From assembly GCF_022605165.1 (NCBI RefSeq), contig NC_063073.1, positions 2,356,001 through 2,420,000 of the forward strand: a DNA stretch of 64,000 bases, given 5' to 3'. Of the stretch, positions 56,197 through 64,000 are shown in pieces; positions within the stretch are counted from its first letter, which is position 1; each line of letters begins with the position of its first letter. The DNA is from Purpureocillium takamizusanense. Its lineage: Eukaryota; Ascomycota; Sordariomycetes; Hypocreales; Ophiocordycipitaceae. The notes beneath the pieces were generated by a model, which worked only from the letters and a program-made list of their open reading frames with translations, ran no database searches and was not told the origin of the DNA. A program made the position numbers and the translations under genes.

Positions 56197-58325
56197 ATGT
56201 CCTTCCCCTATGTATGGAGCTTACCTCGCGCCCTCATTCTGGCAGCTAGCTATTTGAGGGCTGCGCCAGAGTCTCACGACTCCATTTACGCGAATAGCAC
56301 ACTGGCATGTGCTAAGCTATCATCGCAATTGCGCCCCAATCAGGTCATATGGCCAAGCAACGTGCTTCGATATCAAAAGGAGCTCAACGCATACTACTCT
56401 CAAACATGCGGCGATTTGCTCCCAAGATGCATAGTGTATCCAGAGGAAACCTCTGATGTCCAAAAGTCAGTGAGCGTGCTCCTCGACGACAACTCAAACG
56501 TCCCCTTTGCGGTCAAGAGCGGTGGACACAACCACAACCCCGGATTCAACAGCGTACATGGGGGCGTTCTGATCTCTCTCAGCCAGCTGAACACAATACA
56601 ACCGTCAGCTGATGGTAATTCTGCTATCGTTGGGCCCGGTGCTCGATGGGGACAGGTCCAGTCTGTCTTGGACGCAAGAAGCGTGGCAGCGGTCGGTGGG
56701 CGAATGAGTCAGAAACCAAGCCTGCCTGCGCGAGCCCTGGTTGTACGCTGACACGCTTCATGCAAGTCTTTTAGGTGATGTAGGTGTCGGCGGCTCCATT
56801 CTCGGCGGCGGGTTCAGTTTCCTCAGTGCGAAATACGGGTCAGTCGCCAGATCCAGTAGTAAATTGGCTCCTTTCACTGAACTCGTTCTCGTAGGCTGGC
56901 TTGCGATAATGTCCTGGACTATGAGATTGTTCTTCCTAACGGCACCATTACCATAGCTAGCCCATCGCATAACAAGCATCTTTACTTTGCATTGTGTGGA
57001 GGAGGCGGGCAGTTTGGTGAGATTTGAGGCACGCAACCCTACGTGTTCCGGCACTAAGAGGCGTTGTATCTCTATGACCGACCGAGGCGCCCGTTGCTAA
57101 CAAGCATTATGGAGGCATCGTAACGAAGTTCAACCTCACAACGTATCCCATCGGCAAGGTCAACCTCCATTTCCCTGCCCATACCACGCAGTCCCCCAAC
57201 ACCAGGATACATAGTGACAGGTGCGCAGGTATGGGGTGGGTATCGCGTCTACCGCAACTCTCAACGGGTCGCATTGAGCGAAGCATACCATTCATTTCTA
57301 GAGACCCAGGCGGACCCCGACGCGTCCGTGATCTTGACACATGAGAATATGTTCAACGGGCTCGTAAGCTTCGCAGTCGGTGCGTCCTGCAACTGCCGAC
57401 CGCGGTGAAAAGCCACGAACCTCGAGCTGACTTGCCGGGGAAAGTTTTCTACTTCTACGACGGCCCAGTCCCACCGGCCGGAACATTTGGGCAGCTCGAG
57501 ACCTTTAAGCCCTGGCTTGACAACACGAGGGCCCGCTCGTATACGTCACTGGTAGGAGATTGCAAGAAGCAAGGCGCACGCACACACGAGTTTCTGATGT
57601 ACTTGAGCAGCTAAAGGCGAATGATCGCATCGGCAACACTCGTGGAGGCCGAGTTGCAATACGCGTCAGTCACCTGTAAACCTGATATTGCCCAGCGCTT
57701 ACCCGCGCACCGCAGGTCTCTGCTGTTCCCGTGTTCCCAGGGCGACGAGGCAGGGATATAATCAACCACCACTTAGCGACATTCGACTCCTTTGCAAAGC
57801 GGGCACCATGGGCCCTAGGCCTATCACTTACTAATGCATTCCAATATGTGCCTCGACTGGTGGCTGAAGAATCTATAGCTAGAGGAACCAATGCTCTCGA
57901 TATGGACCCAAGAGCAGGTGATCATCTTTGGTTTGCGTATGTCCGCTTGTTGAGAACATCAAATACTCTGAATGCTGCTGACGCTGGCACCTTTGACTAG
58001 AACCATCTTTCACTGGTGTCTTCCTCTCGATGACATACGAGTCAATGAGTTCTCTCGAGAGCTGACGGATACTCTCGAGGCATATGTCAAGATGCATGAT
58101 GGGCTTGGCCGTCTGAATCAGGCTCGAACAGTGCCAGAAGTGACTGTTGGAGAACAGCAATGTCCCATCGTCAGGCCTTTTCCAATTTTCATGAACGAGG
58201 CCATGGCTGATCAGCCTCTCATGGAGAGCTACGGCCCCCGTAGTATGCAACAGCTTCGACTCGTCAAGCAAGATGTAGATGCATCAGGAGCCTGGAGCAA
58301 TCGCACAATTGGATGGCGTGTGTGA
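56197..58325 (+). pseudogene. Berberine-bridge-type FAD oxidase (6-hydroxynicotine-oxidase-like), apparently frameshifted
   Basis: Readable exons are 56197-56707, 56775-56838, 56895-57016, 57115-57158, 57229-57664, 57716-57936 and 58001-58325. Most introns have good borders (for example GTATGT...CTAG at 57937-58000). A signal peptide is present, then FAVKSGGHNHNPGF with the His expected to bind FAD covalently, VGGSILGGGFSFLSAKYG, ALCGGGGQFGIVTKF, KVFYFYDGP and the C-terminal FPIFMNEAMADQPLMESYG. In exon 5 the frame changes twice without a usable intron: near 57378-57405, and at an AC-rich spot near 57585-57595. Each leaves a stop in the original frame. Either the gene is recently dead, or the assembly has indels. 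An intact version would be a secreted or vesicular flavin oxidase. Confidence 0.6.
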
Positions 58326-59285
58326 GCAACTGTAACGGTCTCAATTAGTGTTTGACATTTAGCTGAGTGGCTGCAACGAAAAACCTCAAGTTACAGAAGA
58401 GAGGAAGAAACATGAGGTAAAGACTTGGGAAAGGGGCGCGAGCTCCTGGGCTACCTCTGAAGCTCGTGTGAAATCAGGTCGAGAGCGACTGCCGAGACCC
58501 GCACAGGCCTAGCCCGCTATAGCAAGATCGTATTCAATGTGGTAAACAAAGATGATGCTCAATAGGAAGCGTGTTGGGCCCTCAATCACATCATGTAGCC
58601 TTTAGCAGTCGTCACTAAGCTGTGCTACCACGACGGCACCTTCGTGAGCTTCCGGCCAGGCGCTGTGTCATCTATTAAAGGAATACGGCCATTGTGACTT
58701 TGTGATTCATTTACACAAGTGCAGCGGACCTTTCGAAACCTTTCCTTCTGCGGTAGCAAATGGCTCGTCCGCCGTGGCAGGCTCAGGGCAGCCTCAGCCA
58801 ACCCAACGCAATTGTAAAGACGAGTCGGATCGTAGCATACGGTATTGGCCAACACATGCTAGTAACGTACATGTGCATGTGCGAAGAAGCCGAAATACCC
58901 GGAACAATGGGACGTTTCTTGCCTCCTTTCTCTTGCCTCCTTCGGCTTTGTCCCGGTTCTGGCAGGCCAGATGCACGCAGAGCGTTTCAAACACGTCACA
59001 CCAAGCGAAACCTTCTTGGGGCACATCACACGTAACGATTTTCTTTTCAGGAACATTATGCAGGCTACATAGCTCCACCAGAATGTCGACGTCGCTAAAA
59101 TGAAATGTCCCTGCACAGCTGAGAGATGGGCTGCGAAACTATGCAGTGTAGTCAGAGCATGACGCGTGTATTCGTGCGAGCAGCTCCGTTCTGGAGTAAT
59201 GGTTACGCCCGGCCACATACGGTTCGACTGCAAAGTACACGGCAAATACACACAAACAAAGGAATAACGTCCGTAATAATGGGGA
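58326..59285. other. Convergent spacer between FAD oxidase and KstD-like gene
   Basis: About 960 bases with no supported gene; frames to 154 codons show no family pattern. Confidence 0.5.
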
Positions 59286-61025
59286 TCATTCCAGCTTTGC
59301 TCCAGCGAGGTGCGTTGCGGCAACGAAAGCCGCGGTCAGCCCCGGACCTAACGTGGAACCTTGACCAGGATATGCATTGCCCAGCAGCGTTGCCGCGGTA
59401 TTACCTACTGCGTAAAGCCCTGTGATGGGGGAGCCGCACTTGTCGATGACCCGCGCATTCTCGTCGGTTAGAAGGCCGCCACGGGTTCCTATATCCCCAG
59501 GATAGACGGGAATTGCGTAGAACGGTGCACGCTCTATGGTGCCTAAACTTCCAGTTGGCGCGTAGTAACTGTCGAATGCACTTTCGCCACGACGAAACTT
59601 CGGGTCCTTTTGGCCCGTGGTTATCGCATGGTTGAAGTCTGTGACGGTGCGCACGAGGCTACTTGGGGGTACTTGAATTGATTCAGCGAGCCCTTGAAGA
59701 CTAGTAGCGTCTCTGGCAAGCGTCCTGGCTCCGCCGCCGCTTGTCGAGAAGCCGAGAAGGGGCAGAAGAACCCGCCCACCGCATAACCCTAGGGGGTAGC
59801 GATTTCGATGTCGGGCGTCGAATATCATCCAGGCAGGGACAGTCTCAACATGGCGGTGGCGAGCATATTGATCGTCAACAAGGGCGCCGTATGGACCTGA
59901 TTCGTTCGTAAAACGCTCACCTCGGCCGTCCACCATGAGACAGTGCGGCACACATCTTTCGTACAGGAACATGGAGGGTACCGTGGTTGCGGGATCGAGA
60001 ATGACAGGTGTGCCCCAGGTTGACTGCATCATTGCTGTGCGAGCGCCAATCTCCATGCCGGCTAGAATCGCGTCTCCTTGGTCATCCAGAGAGGCCAAGC
60101 TCCAGGCGGCGTTTGTAGGCTGGTGAAGATATCGCTCTCTCATCTCCTGGTTGGCGGCGAACCCTCCGGCAGCGAGAATAACTCCCTTAGTTGCCCTCAC
60201 CACTGTAGTCTGGCCAGTCTGAACATTCTTGACCACGGCCCCGTCAATATATGACCCTAGTCCCTCGCCGAGGGCTTCATTGACGACGAATCGTTGGAAT
60301 GCACACCGTGTCCGAATCGCAATGCTGTCATGCCTCTCCAGACAGAGCAATAACAACTGCCCAACTAAGGACCGGCCCAAGGTGACTGGATCCTGTCCCA
60401 ATAGTCGTTTCCACAGCCAGCGACATAGAACAACGCGGGCCACGACCAAGAATGCACTCAGCGACACGAACGCAAACATAAAGGAGCGGGCCTCATGACA
60501 GTAAACAGGCGGTGTATTCACAGTAGGCGCACGCAATATACCCCGCCATTTACCTAGTCGACGGAGGTCAAATATTTCCCCTTCGAGGGATCTCCCACTC
60601 CTCCGACCTCCGGGCAACTCGGCGTAGTAGTCAGGGTGATGCTGGCAAAGGCGCCAGCGGAAGCCCAAGGACTCGAGGAAAGCTATCATTCGCGGGCCAT
60701 GTCGCAGGAATGCCGTCCATTTGGGGACCGATGTTGCCCCTGATGGACAGTCCTCTGATGCGGTTGTCGCCTCGAGATATTGCAGAGCATCTTCGTAGCT
60801 GTCGTTGCATTCCCCCCCGTGGCCAGCGGACCTACGGGCGATGTGGTTGTTAGGGATCCAGAGCGAGCCGCCTGAGTAGCAGGAAGTGCCACCAACTTTC
60901 GACGCCTTTTCGACAACTAATGATCGGAGCCCCAACTCGCTCAGACGTAGGGCTGCGGTAAGACCTGCAGCACCAGAACCGATGATGAGCACATCTACGC
61001 TCTCGATGGACGCCGTCATTGTCAA
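59286..61025 (-). CDS. 3-ketosteroid delta-1-dehydrogenase-like flavoprotein
   Basis: One uninterrupted minus-strand frame of 579 residues. The N-terminus has the FAD motif VDVLIIGSGAAGLTAALRLSELG and VVEKASKVGGTSCYSGGSLWIPNN, the pattern of the fumarate-reductase/KstD flavoprotein group. Further FAD contacts are GVILAAGGFAANQEMRERY and the C-terminal [35 protein letters not shown]. KstD enzymes remove hydrogens from C1 and C2 of 3-ketosteroids; the Tyr of GNAYPGQGS sits where the family has its catalytic Tyr. A hydrophobic stretch near residues 180-205 (FAFVSLSAFLVVARVVLC) suggests membrane contact. Other flavin-linked dehydrogenases share this fold, so steroid activity is favoured by sequence and neighbours but not proven. 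Confidence 0.82.
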   Translation of the reverse strand: MTMTASIESVDVLIIGSGAAGLTAALRLSELGLRSLVVEKASKVGGTSCYSGGSLWIPNNHIARRSAGHGGECNDSYEDALQYLEATTASEDCPSGATSVPKWTAFLRHGPRMIAFLESLGFRWRLCQHHPDYYAELPGGRRSGRSLEGEIFDLRRLGKWRGILRAPTVNTPPVYCHEARSFMFAFVSLSAFLVVARVVLCRWLWKRLLGQDPVTLGRSLVGQLLLLCLERHDSIAIRTRCAFQRFVVNEALGEGLGSYIDGAVVKNVQTGQTTVVRATKGVILAAGGFAANQEMRERYLHQPTNAAWSLASLDDQGDAILAGMEIGARTAMMQSTWGTPVILDPATTVPSMFLYERCVPHCLMVDGRGERFTNESGPYGALVDDQYARHRHVETVPAWMIFDARHRNRYPLGLCGGRVLLPLLGFSTSGGGARTLARDATSLQGLAESIQVPPSSLVRTVTDFNHAITTGQKDPKFRRGESAFDSYYAPTGSLGTIERAPFYAIPVYPGDIGTRGGLLTDENARVIDKCGSPITGLYAVGNTAATLLGNAYPGQGSTLGPGLTAAFVAATHLAGAKLE

Positions 61026-62496
61026 TATCGGGCGGTGGTCCAGTCCGCGTTTGCTGCTTCAGAATGTCGTCTAGGCGCCCACGCATAAGATTTTGTGGTG
61101 CGATTCGCCAACAGAGGCGGTAGTAGGGACATGTTTTGGACATGAAAACAATTTAAATGCTGTCATCCGCGCTAAGTCCGGGATCCTACAAATGCAGGAA
61201 ACTTGATTTACGACATCTAGAGCCGAAGTTAGAAGGCTTTGCAATATCCGCAGAGACGTGCTGCTTTGGGATGCGTCAGCGGCTTTGGGATGTCTCACGT
61301 ACGTTGGCGTGTCCACGCGCTGGACAAGCGGTGTAGAGCCTTGAACGAGCAGGCTCCTAAATGGCGTACTAGCAAGCGTATGGCAATGACTACCGGCTGC
61401 ATACTGGTAACTGCTGCTGGCTTCATGCACCCTTCCGTATTGCCTACTGAAAGGTCGGTGAGGCCTGGCGGCATCGCGAATGGATGCGCAAAGCTTCTGT
61501 AGGGTTGTTTATAAGCTGCACAGGGCTGCAACTTCCTCGTAAAGACAATGTTCTTAGTCAAGGTGACCATTATCGACACTTGTGTTCCATCCATTCGTGC
61601 AACGACTGTGTGATTGCATCTATCAATGCGCAGGCAGCTCCATGTGGACCACGTCCGTTTACCTCTCCGTTAACCTCGCGTGACATACGGCTTGTCAGGC
61701 GCCGACGAAACGAGACCGGGATGAGAGTGATAAGAGGAGGCGTGGAAGGCCCCTGGTACCAAATGCAGATACACAAAATGCTAGACAGACAGTCAATATG
61801 AAAGAATCGCTGCTACCACTACAGTCTTGGAGGGCTGCCCTTCCCGTCTGGAAGACGACTCCGATCCCAGCCATGCACCGCGAAGCAAGCACTCTACCTG
61901 CATCTATCGCACTCGCCGCTCTACAGACCCGTTTCTCGGCACGTTCAAAGTCTCTCAACCCCATACGCGGCGGACTCTGAGGGTCGGGTGGTATGATATG
62001 ACTCTTGCATTACCGCTACGTCACATAGCATCCGTATTGTCCTGAACCTCTGGTTATCGCATCCAGCATGGTGCTTTCCATTGGCCTGGCAAGTGTCAGG
62101 TTCGACCTCGATGCGCTGGTGACTCAGAGCGACTGGCAACTCAAAGCAGCGAAGACGGGCCACTAGCTCGGTAGACTCACCTTTTCACAGCGGGCGCGGC
62201 TCATTGGCGCATCAAATATCGCTCTAAATTCTTGGTAGACCACGCAGGGCATTCCTCCTACATGAACAAATATAAACGACAGAAACTAAAGGATTCAGTG
62301 AAATCAAAACACCCGCCTCGTGTTACATAGGCCTCACGAGTCGTTAAAATGGCAAACACTGGTGTTGGTCGAGACGCTTTGAAGATTGTCAGTTTCGGAT
62401 TTGTTGCCCACCAGCAAACATGAATAAGTCTGACCGCGCGACCAGGTGTTCCCAAGCTTACAACGCACGCCCGAGAACCCTCAGCCAATTGTCGTC
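61026..62496. other. Right boundary region of the sterol cluster
   Basis: About 1.5 kb with no intact gene. The first part is the presumed promoter of the KstD-like gene. At 61977-62059 lies copy B of the duplicated flank, preceded by sequence that weakly resembles the end of the small secreted protein gene. Confidence 0.5.
61977..62059 (+). repeat. Duplicated flank, copy B
   Basis: Eighty-three bases similar to 49343-49427. Immediately upstream (about 61920-61955) the frame RPVSRHVQSLS resembles the secreted protein's tail KPVSRVRKPF, so this may be the remnant of a second gene copy. Confidence 0.7.
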
Positions 62497-63055
62497 ATGA
62501 CCTGTGGAATATCAGGCAAGTAAAATACTCTCACCTGCAGTCACTCCGTATCTAACGTCGTGTGCTGCAGGCTCGGGTAAGTCGACACTCGCCAAAGCGA
62601 TTGAAGCGCAACTAGCCTTTACGCGCCTGTCCGTCGACGCCATGATTCACGAGGCACATGGGCTCTATGGAATAGACTACGCGCCATCCAAGTACGCAGA
62701 ATACCAAGACGAAGCCCAAGCCAAACTCAAGGACGAGCTTCGCCGCCTCCTCCGCGCCGAGAACCGCGACGTTGTTCTCGACTTGGCCTTTTGGAACAAA
62801 GAATATCGCGACGAGTTCAAGGCATTGATCGAGGAGAATGGAGGGCGCTGGGTCTTGGTGTTTCTGCAAGCTGAGCGAGAGCTACTCTGGAGGCGCATCA
62901 CCGAGAGAAGGGCGAGGCGCGATGCCCTAGACGAAACCGACGAGAGGCGGGATGGGGACTCGGCGTTCAATGTGGATGAGGCCACCTTTGACATGTATTG
63001 CAACGGCTTCGAGAGGCCAGAAGGCGAGGGGGAGATTGTCATTAATTGCTCTTGA
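62497..63055 (+). CDS. P-loop kinase/ATPase (AAA_33-type)
   Basis: Exons 62497-62515 and 62571-63055 give 167 residues. The first exon codes MTCGIS plus one base; the second continues GSGKSTLAKAIEAQL, so the Walker A motif is formed across the junction. The intron begins GCAAGT and ends CTGCAG, a GC-AG intron; the alternative GTAAAA donor three bases on would give a stop at once. A DxD-like strand (DVVLDLAFWNKEYRDEF) and the Arg-rich lid (LLWRRITERRARRDA) match small zeta-toxin-fold/shikimate-kinase-like kinases that phosphorylate small molecules or polynucleotide ends. Substrate unknown. It is probably not part of the sterol cluster. Confidence 0.8.
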
Positions 63056-63082
63056 GCCATACATAGTGTGAATGAATGCAGA

Positions 63083-64000
63083 TTACAACGCCCTCACACG
63101 CTCGATTCCTCCGCACCACACCCTCTCAATTTGCCTCGTCGCGCGGATGTTTTCAAGCGGATTCTCCTTGAGCAGGACCAGATCGGCTCGTCTTCCCGGC
63201 TCGATGACTCCCCGATTCTTCAGCCCGAAACACTCAGCAGGTAGGACCGTTACACCCCTAAGTACATCCGTGATGGCGAGCCCGGCCTCGACCAGCAGTT
63301 CCATCTCACGGTGTATGGATTCGCCGTGAGGGATCGTAAACGGCGAGTCCTCCTCCTCGTTGGAGTCCGTGCCGACCAAGATCTTGACGCCCGCGCGATG
63401 TAGCTGCTGTACCGAAGCTACGGAATTCTCATACGACTCCGCCCCAGCAAAGAACCTTCGGCTCTTCAGCACCGTCAGGAGCAGCGACGGATGGAGTAGC
63501 ACGCGGAGGATCGCGCTCCACGGCAGGGGCGAGCAGATGCTGGCCATCATCGCGAGCGTCGGGATGGACACTTGCTGCGCCTCAGCCATCTTGCGCGCCT
63601 CGTCTTCGTCCAGCACCTTGTCGCGCGGCACATGAGTGATGAAGTCCGGGCGCGGACGTGCCTCCAGTGCCATGCTGAAGGGCAGGTAGGTTGCCGCATG
63701 CGTGACCACGAGCTTCCCCTGGTCGTGTGCCGCCGCGACGAGCGCGTTGACCGTCTCCTGGCTCGGGCCCGGCGCGTCGGCGACGATCTTGATGTGATCG
63801 GCGCCCTGCGCGAGCCGGTCCCTCACGAAGCGCGGCGCATCCGCGGGGCCCGTGACGAACGCGCGCGAGTCTATGGGCAGCATCTTGCTGTGCAGGCTCC
63901 CTGGAGTCGTCGCCGGTATGCCCGCGCTCAGGATGTCCGTCAACCCGGCGCTCCCACGCAGGGCGTTTACCTTTTCCGGGAACCATTCTCCCATCCCCAG
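63083..64000 (-). CDS. Amidohydrolase-superfamily protein (N-terminus beyond the window)
   Basis: A minus-strand frame that is open to the right edge, leaving the last 305 residues or so. Family features are KIVADAPGPSQETVNALVAAAHDQGKLVVTHAAT (metal-ligand His in LVVTHA), GVKILVGTDSN with the catalytic Asp of the TIM barrel, and the C-terminal RGVIEPGRRADLVLL typical of imidazolonepropionase-like and related hydrolases. The HxH motif that starts the barrel should lie outside. The enzymes hydrolyse amide or ring bonds using one or two metal ions; the substrate cannot be told. The ATG at 63994 is unlikely to be the true start. Confidence 0.85.
   Translation of the reverse strand: MGMGEWFPEKVNALRGSAGLTDILSAGIPATTPGSLHSKMLPIDSRAFVTGPADAPRFVRDRLAQGADHIKIVADAPGPSQETVNALVAAAHDQGKLVVTHAATYLPFSMALEARPRPDFITHVPRDKVLDEDEARKMAEAQQVSIPTLAMMASICSPLPWSAILRVLLHPSLLLTVLKSRRFFAGAESYENSVASVQQLHRAGVKILVGTDSNEEEDSPFTIPHGESIHREMELLVEAGLAITDVLRGVTVLPAECFGLKNRGVIEPGRRADLVLLKENPLENIRATRQIERVWCGGIERVRAL

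Noticed and set aside
50380..61025. Assignment to the helvolic acid or viridin cluster
   Set aside because: No oxidosqualene cyclase, acyltransferase or P450 genes are present, and those clusters are not built around a DHCR7/DHCR24 pair as far as I know.

Overview
The window is nuclear DNA of a filamentous ascomycete, most likely a Sordariomycete and possibly Hypocreales. The genes are GC-rich with strong G/C preference at third codon positions. Introns are short (about 45-120 nt) with GTRNGT donors and CTRAY-like branch sites, and intergenic stretches are long. Several products are of fungal type (Iec3 of INO80, fungal class III chitinase, cAMP-receptor-like GPCR). I found no operons, tRNA, rRNA or CRISPR. 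Exon structures were built by eye from splice signals and family conservation.

Left part (1-31 kb), mainly conserved housekeeping genes: the 3' end of an unknown gene; a C2H2 zinc-finger protein (3.5-4.3 kb); a gene-poor 5-kb stretch; a long coiled-coil protein (9.5-11.2 kb); a second gene-poor stretch with one doubtful small ORF; NADP-isocitrate dehydrogenase (15.0-16.5 kb); INO80 subunit Iec3 (minus, 17.5-18.7 kb); the ER-Golgi SM protein Sly1 (minus, 19.9-22.3 kb), which shares a divergent promoter region with a 1473-residue CCCH protein resembling the PP1 scaffold PNUTS/Ppn1 (24.5-28.9 kb); and translin (minus, 29.3-30.5 kb).

Middle (31-49.3 kb), accessory and sensing/secretory genes: a DUF4185-like protein, an NCS1 purine/cytosine permease, a stand-alone LovC/ToxD-type enoyl reductase, a secreted GH18 chitinase, a GFA-domain protein, a cAMP-receptor-like GPCR, a salicylate-hydroxylase-type FAD monooxygenase, and a small secreted protein. 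TATA boxes are visible upstream of several of these.

Right part (49.3-64 kb): the notable region. Five adjacent genes have sterol or redox chemistry in common. They are a DHCR7-type sterol delta-7 reductase, a DHCR24-type sterol delta-24 reductase, a short-chain dehydrogenase, a berberine-bridge-type FAD oxidase that looks broken, and a 3-ketosteroid delta-1-dehydrogenase-like flavoprotein. Together they look like a compact sterol/steroid-tailoring cluster that pairs the two reductases separating cholesterol-type from ergosterol-type sterols. The cluster lies between two diverged copies of a short sequence (49,343-49,427 and 61,977-62,059), one of which is the 3' flank of the small secreted protein gene. 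Beyond it are a P-loop kinase with a likely GC-AG intron and the C-terminal part of an amidohydrolase running off the right edge.
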